Below, in pieces: positions 8,801-17,316 of a DNA stretch of 64,000 nt. The DNA comes from CAIQPV01 sp963719855 (lineage in GTDB: Bacteria; Pseudomonadota; Gammaproteobacteria; Burkholderiales; Gallionellaceae), in the NCBI GenBank assembly GCA_963719855.1, contig CAVRDK010000008.1:1-64000 (forward strand). Reading direction: 5' to 3'. Position 1 is the first letter of the stretch. Each line of letters opens with the position of its first letter. Made by a program: the position numbers and the translations under genes. The notes beneath the pieces are model-generated. The model saw only the letters and a list, made by a program, of their open reading frames with translations, did no database searches and was not told the origin of the DNA.

Positions 8801-9979
8801 ATGAGAACGGAAAACAAAATATACCTGCCAACCCATCCGTTCTGGCTGGTCGGTTTTCGACCATTCTTTTCACTGGCATTATTATCGGGATTGAGTCTGC
8901 CAGTTCTGTGGGCATTGATTTATTCAGGTGAGATCGCCGTACCGCAAACTACGTTTTCCATAGTGCAGTGGCATGCCCATGAAATGATCTTCGGCTTCGG
9001 CTGGGCGGTTTTGGGCGGATTCCTGCTGACAGCGACCAAGAACTGGGTTCGAGTGCGTGGACATTACGGTTACGCGCTGATGTTTCTGGTAGCGGCATGG
9101 TTATTTGAAAGAACCGGGATGTGGTTTGAGAAAGATTGGCCGCCACTGCTGTTTCTGATTTCCAACAACCTGTTCATTGCTTCTATCGTTGCCATGCTGA
9201 TGTGGACGCTGATTCGCAACCGCAAGAACGACTCCTACCGCGACAACTACTTCTTATTGCTGATGCTCCCAATTTTCCTGCTTGCCAAGAACCTGATGCT
9301 TAGTGCCGATTACTACCTGATCGGCTGGAGCATGGCTATAGGACTGTTCCGCATGGCCTTCTTGGTGATGCTGGAAAGAACGCTTCCCCAATTCATGAAG
9401 GGTGCTTTTCAGGTTTCAATTTTGAATAATCAGCTGTTGAATAAAACGATCAAGATTTTCGGATTACTGTTGGTTTTTGCAAGCCTGATGCCGCAGCAAC
9501 TTTCTGGCTGGATTGCACTGCTGCTCGCGTGCCTGCTGGCAGGCCGCTTCATTTATTGGAAACCTCAATTAGCAATGCAGCGGATCGACATCGGCATCAT
9601 GTATCTGGGTTACATAGCACTCATCTCACAACTGTTGATTGAATTTATCAGGCAAATTATTCGTCCGGAATGGGCGATGTCCGTGTCCGTCCATGTCTTT
9701 ACTTTTGGCGTAATGGGCCTGATTATTCCTGCCATGCTGATCAGAATAACGAAAGGGCATACGGGCAGAAAGGTGGTTTTTAACACGCTCGACAAATTCG
9801 CCCTGTGGGTTATGGTGTCAGCTTTTGTGTTGCGCATCGTCGCACCGCTGCTTTATCCAGCCGGATATACATTCTGGATTTATCTTGCGGCATCGTGCTG
9901 GTTTATGTGTTTTATGCTGCTCGCATGGCGTTATATCCCATTCCTTTTTCTGCCACGAGTTGATGGTAAGGAACATTAG
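8801..9979 (+). CDS. nnrS: NnrS family heme/copper membrane protein
   Basis: NnrS proteins are polytopic membrane proteins tied to nitric-oxide stress and denitrification. The 392 residues have about twelve membrane segments and the family hallmarks HPFWLVGFRPFF near the start and QWHAHEMIFGFGWAVLGGFLLTA, with His residues suited to heme or metal binding, and further HVFTFGVMGLIIPAML. The start at 8801 follows GTGGAGAT; the frame opens earlier but without a site. No other nitric-oxide genes are adjacent. Confidence 0.92.
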   Translation: MRTENKIYLPTHPFWLVGFRPFFSLALLSGLSLPVLWALIYSGEIAVPQTTFSIVQWHAHEMIFGFGWAVLGGFLLTATKNWVRVRGHYGYALMFLVAAWLFERTGMWFEKDWPPLLFLISNNLFIASIVAMLMWTLIRNRKNDSYRDNYFLLLMLPIFLLAKNLMLSADYYLIGWSMAIGLFRMAFLVMLERTLPQFMKGAFQVSILNNQLLNKTIKIFGLLLVFASLMPQQLSGWIALLLACLLAGRFIYWKPQLAMQRIDIGIMYLGYIALISQLLIEFIRQIIRPEWAMSVSVHVFTFGVMGLIIPAMLIRITKGHTGRKVVFNTLDKFALWVMVSAFVLRIVAPLLYPAGYTFWIYLAASCWFMCFMLLAWRYIPFLFLPRVDGKEH

Positions 9980-10007
9980 ACGCCATTGGCGATTCCTTAA
10001 GAACAAA

Positions 10008-10658
10008 TCATAGTGAACTTAAAGTTTTTGTCACCGCATTTTGTGCCGCAGTAATGGCGCTTTGAGTTATCTGTGTGGAGGAAGTGCTGGAGCTTGATGC
10101 TGTTGGGGCTGTTAAGCTCAAAAGTGATGAAAGGCTTGAATTATCAGAATTCGACGAGTTTGAAGAACCTGAAAATGACGAGTTTGAAGAACCTGAAAAT
10201 AATGAGGCAAGCGTATCATTTACAACACTATTCGCGTTCAGCACATCTTGTGCTGCCTGATTTGCGAGTGAAGTTGAGGATGATGACGTAGATGTCGTGC
10301 TTGTGCTTGATGAACCAGGCAACCCAACCAGGGATGAGAATATCGACGAGGATGAATTGGACGAACTTTGCGATGTCCCTGAGAACAAGTTATCTATTGT
10401 GTTGGTTATGTCGTTGTTGATAGCTTGTTCGAGTTGAGTAATTTGTGCGCTGGTGATTTTACCTAATGAATTATAGGTTAATGGTGTTGATGCTGTGCTG
10501 CCTAACGTGACCGATGTATTGTCGGATGCTGTCGAAGTTGCAGGGGTTGACGATGAACCAGCCGATTGAGTCGGAGTGGCGGCTGAAGTCGGCGAATCCG
10601 ACACCTGAGTCATTGCATTTTGCAGAACAGATGACGCTATGCTGGAAATTGTTGTCAT
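10008..10658 (-). CDS. Ser/Thr-rich low-complexity protein, unknown function
   Basis: I do not recognise this 216-residue protein. It starts MTTISSIASSVLQNAM after an AGAGGG ribosome-binding site. Two fairly ordinary helical blocks (around SLGKITSAQITQLEQAIN and NQAAQDVLNANSVVNDTL) are separated by runs of Ser and Thr such as SSSTSTTSTSSSSTS. It lacks cysteine and any signal peptide or membrane segment. The N-terminal M(T)xISxxxSS resembles the two small proteins at 45084-45467 and 48614-48823. Such composition suggests an exported or surface-associated protein, which is an inference only. Confidence 0.6.
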   Translation of the reverse strand: MTTISSIASSVLQNAMTQVSDSPTSAATPTQSAGSSSTPATSTASDNTSVTLGSTASTPLTYNSLGKITSAQITQLEQAINNDITNTIDNLFSGTSQSSSNSSSSIFSSLVGLPGSSSTSTTSTSSSSTSLANQAAQDVLNANSVVNDTLASLFSGSSNSSFSGSSNSSNSDNSSLSSLLSLTAPTASSSSTSSTQITQSAITAAQNAVTKTLSSL

Positions 10659-10957
10659 GGCGACCCTCTTTTGATATGGATTAATCGGTAACAATATATC
10701 TTGTATATATCGGCACAAGATAGCAATACTTGAGGGGAATTTTTCTGATAGTGGAAAATGTCGAATAATCCTCGCGATAGGACTTGATCCATCCTTTCGC
10801 ATTGGGGGCTGCAAACCATGATTAGAGACAACAGACACACTTTGTGAAGGCTGGCATAATATTGGGGCAGCGGGTCTGTTGTGTGTAGCCAGGCGTGTAG
10901 CTAGACGAGAACGATCTACATTATTAACACCACGCCAACAAAGGGATGCAAGCATCA
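10659..10957. other. Intergenic region between divergent genes
   Basis: About 300 bp between the Ser/Thr-rich gene and nadE without a supported gene. It must carry both promoters; no operator is recognisable. Confidence 0.5.
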
Positions 10958-12562
10958 ATGAAGATAGCGATTGCACAAATCAATTGCACGGTCGGCGATC
11001 TGTCCGGTAATGCCTCAAAGATACTTGCCTATGCCGAGCGCGCGAAGCAGCAAGGGGCGAAGCTGCTGCTCTCGCCCGAGTTAGGTCTGTGCGGTTATCC
11101 GCCGGAGGATCTGCTATTGCGCGACGGTTTCTACCGCGCCTGCGAACTGGCGCTGCTTGAGCTTGCAAGGCAGGTAAGTGGCATCACCGTGGTGGTGGGG
11201 CATCCGCATCAGGTGGGCGAGAAGCACTATAACGCCGCCTCGTTGTTGCGCGACGGCAAGATCATCGCCACGTATCACAAGTATGAACTGCCTAACCACA
11301 GCGTATTCGATGAAGAGCGCTATTTCGAGCACGGCGACACTCCCTGCCTATTCGAGATGGATGGCATAAAGTTCGCCATCAATATCTGCGCCGATATCTG
11401 GGAGAAGCATGCGGCGCAGCGCGCGCTCAAGGCTGGCGCAGGGGTGCTGCTGGCGTTGAATGCCTCGCCCTATCACCTGAACAAGCAACGGTTGCGCTAC
11501 GGAGTCATCCGCGACCGCATCGGCGAAACCGGGTTGGCGATGGTGTATGCCAATCTGGTGGGCGGGCAAGATGAACTGGTGTTCGATGGCGCTTCGTTCG
11601 CCATGGACGCGCAGGGCAAGCTGACCCACCAACTCCCTTCCTTCGAGGAGGCGCTGGGGCTGGTAGAAATTCGCGACGGCAAGCTGGTGCCGGATGAGAT
11701 CGTGCCTGCACTGACGCAGGAAGAGAGTATCTATCGCACACTATGTATGGGAGTGCGGGACTACATCGGCAAGAACCGTTTCCCCGGTGTGCTGCTGGGT
11801 CTGTCCGGCGGCATTGATTCTGCGCTGACGCTGGCGGTGGCGGTAGATGCGCTGGGGGCGGACAAGGTGCGCGCAGTGATGATGCCCTCGCCTTACACCG
11901 CGCAGATCAGCCTGGATGATGCGCGTGAAATGGCGTCCATCCTCGGCGTGCGCTATGACGAACTGGATATCAAGCCTGCGTTAGATGCCTACCTCGCGAC
12001 CTTGAGCCATCAGTTCGAAGGTCTGCCGCCGGACGCTACCGAAGAAAACATTCAGGCGCGCATACGCGGCAATTTGCTGATGGCCCTGTCCAACAAGACC
12101 GGCTCACTGGTGCTGACCACCGGCAACAAATCCGAAATGACCGTCGGCTACTGCACACTGTATGGCGACATGGCGGGCGGTTTCGCGGTGCTCAAGGATG
12201 TCAGCAAGACTTGGGTATACCGCCTGTCCAACTACCGAAACACTCTGGGATACGTGATTCCGGAGCGCATCATCACGCGTCCGCCCAGTGCCGAACTGAA
12301 GCCGGATCAGACCGATCAGGACAGCCTGCCGCCTTATGATGTACTGGACGGCATCATGGCTTGTTACGTAGAGCAGAATCTGTCTGTTGCCGAGATCGTG
12401 GCAAGCGGCTACACCGAGGCGGACGTACAGCGCGTGGTCCGGCTGATCCGCATCAACGAATACAAGCGCCGCCAGTCGCCGGTCGGCGTGCGCATTACCG
12501 ACCGCAGCTTCGGCAAGGATTGGCGCTATCCGATCACTGTGCGTTACCAAGAAGATTTTTAG
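10958..12562 (+). CDS. nadE: NadE, glutamine-dependent NAD+ synthetase
   Basis: NadE amidates nicotinic acid adenine dinucleotide to NAD+, taking ammonia from glutamine. The N-terminal glutaminase is of the nitrilase type, with the Glu-Lys-Cys triad in SPELGLCGYPPEDLL, TYHKYELPN and INICADIWE. The C-terminal synthetase has the ATP loop LGLSGGIDSALTLAV. Of two start codons, 10958 (MKIAIAQINC) is better placed from the AAAGGG site than 10946. glnB begins 40 bp downstream on the same strand. Confidence 0.96.
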   Translation: MKIAIAQINCTVGDLSGNASKILAYAERAKQQGAKLLLSPELGLCGYPPEDLLLRDGFYRACELALLELARQVSGITVVVGHPHQVGEKHYNAASLLRDGKIIATYHKYELPNHSVFDEERYFEHGDTPCLFEMDGIKFAINICADIWEKHAAQRALKAGAGVLLALNASPYHLNKQRLRYGVIRDRIGETGLAMVYANLVGGQDELVFDGASFAMDAQGKLTHQLPSFEEALGLVEIRDGKLVPDEIVPALTQEESIYRTLCMGVRDYIGKNRFPGVLLGLSGGIDSALTLAVAVDALGADKVRAVMMPSPYTAQISLDDAREMASILGVRYDELDIKPALDAYLATLSHQFEGLPPDATEENIQARIRGNLLMALSNKTGSLVLTTGNKSEMTVGYCTLYGDMAGGFAVLKDVSKTWVYRLSNYRNTLGYVIPERIITRPPSAELKPDQTDQDSLPPYDVLDGIMACYVEQNLSVAEIVASGYTEADVQRVVRLIRINEYKRRQSPVGVRITDRSFGKDWRYPITVRYQEDF

Positions 12563-12602
12563 TACGTTATACTTGCACCATTAATTTATTTCGGGAGCCA
12601 CC

Positions 12603-12941
12603 ATGAAAAAAATCGAAGCCATCATCAAACCATTCAAACTTGACGAAGTACGCGAAGCCCTGTCCGAACTTGGCGCAAGCGGCTTGACCGTGACCGAAGT
12701 AAAAGGTTTTGGGCGGCAGAAGGGGCACACCGAACTATATCGCGGTGCGGAATACGTGGTTGATTTCCTGCCCAAGATCAAGGTCGAAGTGGTGGTGACC
12801 GATGCCATGCTGGACACTGCGGTGGAAGCCATCGTCAAGGCCGCACATACCGGCAAGATCGGCGACGGCAAGATTTTCGTTACTCCGGTGGAGCAGGTCA
12901 TCCGCATCCGCACGGGCGAAACCGACGAAGGGGCGATTTAG
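12603..12941 (+). CDS. glnB: GlnB, PII nitrogen regulatory protein
   Basis: PII senses 2-oxoglutarate and ATP/ADP and controls glutamine synthetase and NtrB. The 112-residue protein has the T-loop RQKGHTELYRGAEYVVDFLP with the uridylylated Tyr, the B-loop VKAAHTGKIGDGKIFV and the C-terminus RIRTGETDEGAI. It is not beside an amtB gene, which favours the GlnB over the GlnK paralogue. The ribosome-binding site is GGGAG. Confidence 0.96.
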   Translation: MKKIEAIIKPFKLDEVREALSELGASGLTVTEVKGFGRQKGHTELYRGAEYVVDFLPKIKVEVVVTDAMLDTAVEAIVKAAHTGKIGDGKIFVTPVEQVIRIRTGETDEGAI

Positions 12942-12975
12942 TTACCGTTTCGTCAGGCAACATCGGAGAAGCTGC

Positions 12976-13548
12976 ATGTATTTGTTTTTTGACACAGAAA
13001 CGACCGGGATACCAAAGAACTACAAGGCACCTGTTTCGGATCTTAAAAACTGGCCACGGCTGGTGCAAATTGCATGGTTGGTTACTGATAGAAGTGGAAA
13101 TGAAATCAAAAGTGCTGAGTACATTATCAAACCCAATGGATTCTCGATTCCAGCGGACGTAGCCAAGATACACGGAATTACTAACGAGCTTGCCAGCCAG
13201 TCGGGTGTTGAGTTGAAGCCCGTTCTTGAAGAAATTACGGTGGATATTTCTAACGCCGTGGCCTTGATTGCGCACAATATGCAGTTTGATGAAAAGATAC
13301 TCGGCGCTGAGTTTTTGCGTATGGGTCATCCCAACCATATTGAGAGCAAACCAAAAAAATGCACGATGCAATCATCAACGGACTACTGCAAGATTCCTGG
13401 TCCTTACGGCAATAAGTGGCCAAAATTGCAGGAACTATACAAGAAGCTTTTTAGGGAGAGTTTTGATGACGCCCACAACGCCCTTGCCGATGTCAGGGCT
13501 TGTTCGAAATGCTACTTCGAACTTAGGCGAATTGGAGTTATGGCCTAA
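12976..13548 (+). CDS. DnaQ-like 3'-5' exonuclease
   Basis: The 190-residue protein is an exonuclease of the DEDDh type. Motif I is LFFDTETTGIP, motif II lies around LIAHNMQFDEKIL and motif III is DDAHNALADVRAC with the catalytic His and Asp. Such stand-alone proteins act in DNA or RNA trimming; the true substrate is unknown. A GGAGAAGC ribosome-binding site precedes the start. Base composition is more AT-rich than glnB on one side and smr on the other, so it may be acquired. Confidence 0.8.
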   Translation: MYLFFDTETTGIPKNYKAPVSDLKNWPRLVQIAWLVTDRSGNEIKSAEYIIKPNGFSIPADVAKIHGITNELASQSGVELKPVLEEITVDISNAVALIAHNMQFDEKILGAEFLRMGHPNHIESKPKKCTMQSSTDYCKIPGPYGNKWPKLQELYKKLFRESFDDAHNALADVRACSKCYFELRRIGVMA

Positions 13549-14107
13549 TTCCCGACTTCAGCAACACCAGCACCGCACCGCCTCCTCCCGCATTTGGCGG
13601 CGCTTCGCAGAATGCCAGCACCTCCGCGCATTGGGTCAGCCAGTGCCGCGTGCGAGTCTTCAGTATCCCCTCACCGCCGTCCGTATGCCATCCCTTGCCG
13701 TGGATTATGCACACATGGCGCAGGTCGTGCTGCGTCGCATGGCGCAAAAATTCCAGCAGCAGAAGACGTGCTTCATCGCTGTTGAGGCCATGCAGGTCGA
13801 GGCTGTCCTGTAGCAGAGCTTGTCCGCGCCGCAGTTTGCGCAGAGCCATGCGTGAGATGCCAGGACGCAGAAATTCGGTCAGCGGCTCATCTCCTGCGCC
13901 GTGGTCGGATAAGGTGTCGGCAACGGAGGGCGTGCTGGTGCTGTGAACTGGAGGGCGGCGCGCCGGTGCGGGAGATGAGATACGGTTGGATGGCGTCAAG
14001 GGAATAACGCCATCCAGTGCCTGCCGGAATAGATCGGCATCAGGAAGGGCGGGCTGTTCCTTTTCTTTCTTCAAATCAGCCCAGCGAACCCAGATACTTA
14101 TCCGCAT
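13538..14107 (-). CDS. Smr domain protein
   Basis: Smr domains are small nucleases or nucleic-acid-binding modules also found at the end of MutS2. The 189-residue protein has a charged linker and a C-terminal Smr domain (about 100-189) with the motifs SLDLHGLNSDEA and VCIIHGKGWHTDGG. The start at 14107 overlaps the 3' end of trxB by 32 bp; a shorter start is possible. Its 3' end overlaps the convergent exonuclease gene by 11 bp. Confidence 0.82.
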   Translation of the reverse strand: MRISIWVRWADLKKEKEQPALPDADLFRQALDGVIPLTPSNRISSPAPARRPPVHSTSTPSVADTLSDHGAGDEPLTEFLRPGISRMALRKLRRGQALLQDSLDLHGLNSDEARLLLLEFLRHATQHDLRHVCIIHGKGWHTDGGEGILKTRTRHWLTQCAEVLAFCEAPPNAGGGGAVLVLLKSGIRP

Positions 14108-15032
14108 CCAGCGCCGCCATGCAGCCTGTGGCCGCGCTGGTGCATGCCTGGCGGTAGATATGATCCTGCACGTCGCCTGCCGCGAACACGCCGGAAATGG
14201 TGGTCGCTGTAGCGTTGCCGGCCTGACCGCTGTGGGTGATGAGGTAGCCGTTGTCCATTTCCAGTTGTCCCACGAAAAGGTCGGTATTGGGCCTGTGGCC
14301 GATGGCGATGAACACGCCAGTCAGCGCGATGTCCTGTGTGTCGCCGGTTTTTACGTGCTTGATGCGCATGCCGGTCACGCCGGTATCGTCCCCCAGTACT
14401 TCGTCTAATACCTGATGCAATTGCAGCGTGATTTTGCCTTCTTTAACTTTTTCCATCAGGTGGTCAATCAAGATGTGCTCGGCGCGGAAGGTGTCACGCC
14501 GGTGTACCAGCGTGACATGGCGTGCAATGTTGGCGAGGTACAGCGCTTCTTCCACGGCGGTGTTGCCTCCGCCAATAACTGCCACGTCCTGATTGCGGTA
14601 GAAAAAACCGTCGCAGGTGGCGCAGCCGGATACGCCCTTGCCCATGAATTTTTCTTCCGAGGGCAAGCCGAGGTATTGCGCCGAGGCGCCGGTGGCGATG
14701 ATCAGCGCGTCACAGGTATAGCTGCCTTCGTCGCCAACCAGCAGAAATGGCTTTTGTTCCAGCTTGGCGGTGTGGATGTGGTCGAAAATGATTTGCGTGT
14801 TGAAACGTTCGGCATGTTTCTGAAAACGCTCCATCAGTTCCGGCCCTTGTACTCCATTGAAGTCGGCGGGCCAGTTATCCACGTCGGTGGTAGTCATCAA
14901 TTGGCCGCCTTGCGCCATTCCGGTAATCAGCACCGGGTTGAGATTGGCGCGTGCGGCATAGACGGCGGCGGTGTAGCCGGCGGGGCCGGAGCCGAGAATA
15001 AGGAGGCGATGATGCTGGGTGCTTTTTTCCAT
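14076..15032 (-). CDS. trxB: TrxB, thioredoxin reductase
   Basis: TrxB passes electrons from NADPH to thioredoxin through FAD and a redox disulfide. The 318 residues contain the FAD loop LGSGPAGYTAAVYAAR, the redox motif CATCDGFFY, the NADPH loop VIGGGNTAVEEALYLA and the C-terminal FAD motif GVFAAGDVQDHIYRQ. Length is normal. It is followed on the same strand by the overlapping smr gene. Confidence 0.95.
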   Translation of the reverse strand: MEKSTQHHRLLILGSGPAGYTAAVYAARANLNPVLITGMAQGGQLMTTTDVDNWPADFNGVQGPELMERFQKHAERFNTQIIFDHIHTAKLEQKPFLLVGDEGSYTCDALIIATGASAQYLGLPSEEKFMGKGVSGCATCDGFFYRNQDVAVIGGGNTAVEEALYLANIARHVTLVHRRDTFRAEHILIDHLMEKVKEGKITLQLHQVLDEVLGDDTGVTGMRIKHVKTGDTQDIALTGVFIAIGHRPNTDLFVGQLEMDNGYLITHSGQAGNATATTISGVFAAGDVQDHIYRQACTSAATGCMAALDADKYLGSLG

Positions 15033-15060
15033 GACGGGACTTTCTGTTTAAATTGCAAAC

Positions 15061-15094
15061 GAGGACGAAAACGAGGACGAAAACGAGGACGAAA
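15061..15094. repeat. 12-bp tandem repeat upstream of trxB
   Basis: Nearly three perfect copies of gaggacgaaaac lie in the short region between divergent trxB and mltB. The array is 30-60 bp from the trxB start and could change promoter or leader spacing. Confidence 0.85.
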
Positions 15095-15137
15095 TTTAAC
15101 AGTGACGCGCCTGCCTGTCGAGTAAAATGCGCGGGTT

Positions 15138-16118
15138 ATGATTTCTCGCCTATTTTTTGTGCTGTTGTTTTTGTTTGCCGTGCCGTGCGTGCGTGCTGCA
15201 GAGTTGCCCGGCATTCCCCAGTTTATCGACGAGATGGTGAGCAAACACCAGTTCAAGCGTGACGATCTAGTGAAGGTATTCAGCCACGCCGAACGCCGCC
15301 AGGCCGTGATCGACGCCATTTCCACACCCGCCACCCTCAAGCCATGGCCGGACTACCGGGCTTCTTTTATCAATGACCAGCGCATCAGCGGCGGGGTGCA
15401 ATTCTGGCAGCTTTATGCGGATGCGTTGCAACGCGCGGAAAAGCAATATGGCGTGCCGCAGGAAATTATCGTCGCGTTGATCGGCGTGGAAACTTCGTAT
15501 GGACGCAACGCCGGCAAATACAGCACGCTTGACGCCCTAACCACGTTGGCATTCGATTATCCGCGCCGCGCCGATTTTTTTCGCGGCGAGTTGGAGCAAT
15601 ACCTATTGCTGGCACGCGAACAGGGGCTTGATCTGTTCAAGGTGCAAGGCTCTTATGCAGGCGCACTGGGCATCCCGCAATTCATGCCCAGCAGCTACCG
15701 CAAGTATGCAGTGGATTTCAGCGGCAACGGCAAGATTGATTTGCTGCACGACCCGCTGGACGCCATCGGCAGCGTGGCGAACTACCTCAAACAATACGGC
15801 TGGCTAAACGGGAAGCCAGTAACGGTGCGCGTGGGTGTCAGCGAGGATAATTGCGTGGGCAGCCTGGTAGAAACGCATACCGTGGCAGAATGGGCGGCGG
15901 CGGGCGTGAAGACGGACAAGGAGATCGCGGCAGACATGAAGGCACGCCTGATTGATTTTACTGTGGCGGATGGCAAGGAATTCTGGCTTGCCTTCGGCAA
16001 CTTCGACGTTATTACCAGTTACAATAATAGCGACTTCTATGCCATGACTGTGTTTCAACTGGCAGAAGCTTTGCGTAATGCACACCAATCCAAGATCGGG
16101 AAAATAATAGAACGATGA
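15138..16118 (+). CDS. mltB: MltB, membrane-bound lytic murein transglycosylase B
   Basis: This enzyme cleaves glycan strands in peptidoglycan to form 1,6-anhydro-muropeptides. The 326-residue protein begins with a signal peptide (MISRLFFVLLFLFAVPCVRA) and has the family-3 lytic transglycosylase motifs GVETSYGRNAGKYSTLDAL, with the catalytic Glu, and YAGALGIPQFMPSSYRKYA. The Cys in the signal is not in a good lipobox, so it may be periplasmic instead of lipid-anchored. Confidence 0.93.
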   Translation: MISRLFFVLLFLFAVPCVRAAELPGIPQFIDEMVSKHQFKRDDLVKVFSHAERRQAVIDAISTPATLKPWPDYRASFINDQRISGGVQFWQLYADALQRAEKQYGVPQEIIVALIGVETSYGRNAGKYSTLDALTTLAFDYPRRADFFRGELEQYLLLAREQGLDLFKVQGSYAGALGIPQFMPSSYRKYAVDFSGNGKIDLLHDPLDAIGSVANYLKQYGWLNGKPVTVRVGVSEDNCVGSLVETHTVAEWAAAGVKTDKEIAADMKARLIDFTVADGKEFWLAFGNFDVITSYNNSDFYAMTVFQLAEALRNAHQSKIGKIIER

Positions 16119-16167
16119 ACATGAAACTGTCCGTGCTGGCGCTGCTTCACGAAGAGGGACAGCATTG

Positions 16168-16635
16168 ATGCAGGCGATGCGAACATTACTGACCGTCTGC
16201 CTGCTGCTGTTTGCACTGAACGCGGCGGCCTCGGAGTTTACGTTGAAGGATACTCAGGGTCACGTACACCATTTGATTGACTATCGCGGCAAATGGGTGC
16301 TGGTGAATTTCTGGGCAACCTGGTGTGCGCCCTGCCTTGAAGAGCTTCCCGATTTGGCCGCGCTGCACAATGCGCACAAAGATACCGATTTAATCGTGAT
16401 CGGCATCGCGATGGAATACCCCTCGACCAAGGTTGTACTGGATTTTCTTAAGGCGCACCACCTGCCTTATCCCATTGTGCTGGGCGACTACAAAATTGCG
16501 AAGCAGATTGGTGCAGTGGAGGCGCTGCCGACTTCCTACCTGTTTGATCAGACTGGCAAGCTGGTGAGTTCGCAGTCCGGTACAGTCACACGCGCTAGCG
16601 TGGAAGAATTTGTCAGCTCCAGAAAATTCTTTTAG
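16168..16635 (+). CDS. Exported TlpA/ResA-like thioredoxin
   Basis: A 155-residue periplasmic thiol-disulfide protein with an N-terminal signal (LLTVCLLLFALNAAASE) and a thioredoxin fold. The active-site motif is FWATWCAPCLEELP and the cis-Pro loop is EALPTSYLFD. Such proteins reduce disulfides, for example in cytochrome c maturation. The ATG at 16168 follows GAGGG; a TTG three bases earlier is less likely. It lies 50 bp after mltB on the same strand. Confidence 0.87.
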   Translation: MQAMRTLLTVCLLLFALNAAASEFTLKDTQGHVHHLIDYRGKWVLVNFWATWCAPCLEELPDLAALHNAHKDTDLIVIGIAMEYPSTKVVLDFLKAHHLPYPIVLGDYKIAKQIGAVEALPTSYLFDQTGKLVSSQSGTVTRASVEEFVSSRKFF

Positions 16636-16665
16636 GAAGCACTGAATAAGTTTGGCGTGTTTGAG

Positions 16666-17316
16666 TCAACCATCTCGCTGGCTGCTAGTGTCGGCAGTAC
16701 GATGATTGGCATCCCCGTATTTGTGCCATGCGGCGCGCACCATGTTCGGATATTCCGGCCTGCCCAGGCTGCCGTTGTAACGCCCTAGAGCACGGTAGAG
16801 GTCTCCGTTTTCCATGTCCAGATAATGACGAAGAATGGTGCAGCCGTAGCGCAGGTTGGTGCTCAGGTGGAATAGATTCTGTCCGCTTGAGCCGATGTCT
16901 CTTACCCAGAACGGCATCACTTGCATGTAGCCCCTCGCCCCGGCTTCGGACACGGCATATTTCCTGAAACCACTTTCTACCTCAATCAGCCCCAGCACCA
17001 ACTGTGGATCCAGTCCGGCGCGAGTGGCTTCGTAATGTACAGTCTTGAGAAAATCCATGCGATAGTCCGCATCCGGAATGCGCTTGGCCACGCGGCGCGA
17101 CATCTCGCTCAGCCAAATGTCGGCCTCATGTTGCGAGGCAAACGCCAGCTTGGGCGCAGCACGGTCCGAAACCGCACGTTGCAATACGCCGCGCACACTG
17201 GCGGAGAGCACCTCCTCCACTTGCGCCCCGCCATGCGCCGCGCCGGCGAACAGCAACCCGACTGCCAGCAAAGGCAGCGTAAAACGGTTCCGGGTTTTGT
17301 TGTGTAGCAATTTCAT
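16666..17316 (-). CDS. Soluble lytic transglycosylase (SLT domain)
   Basis: A 216-residue exported protein with a signal peptide (LPLLAVGLLFAGAAHGG) and a C-terminal SLT domain of family 1. Catalytic Glu lies in LGLIEVESGFRKYAVSEAGARGYMQVMPFW, given here only as the LIEVESGF core, followed by ARGYMQVMP and RALGRYNGS. It trims peptidoglycan. Its start overlaps the proS stop by 4 bp, so both genes are probably co-transcribed. Confidence 0.9.
   Translation of the reverse strand: MKLLHNKTRNRFTLPLLAVGLLFAGAAHGGAQVEEVLSASVRGVLQRAVSDRAAPKLAFASQHEADIWLSEMSRRVAKRIPDADYRMDFLKTVHYEATRAGLDPQLVLGLIEVESGFRKYAVSEAGARGYMQVMPFWVRDIGSSGQNLFHLSTNLRYGCTILRHYLDMENGDLYRALGRYNGSLGRPEYPNMVRAAWHKYGDANHRTADTSSQRDG

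Noticed and set aside
10073..10291. Plus-strand frames rich in acidic residues (EFDEFEEPENDEFEEPEN)
   Set aside because: They are antisense readings of the Ser/Thr-rich repeats of the minus-strand gene.
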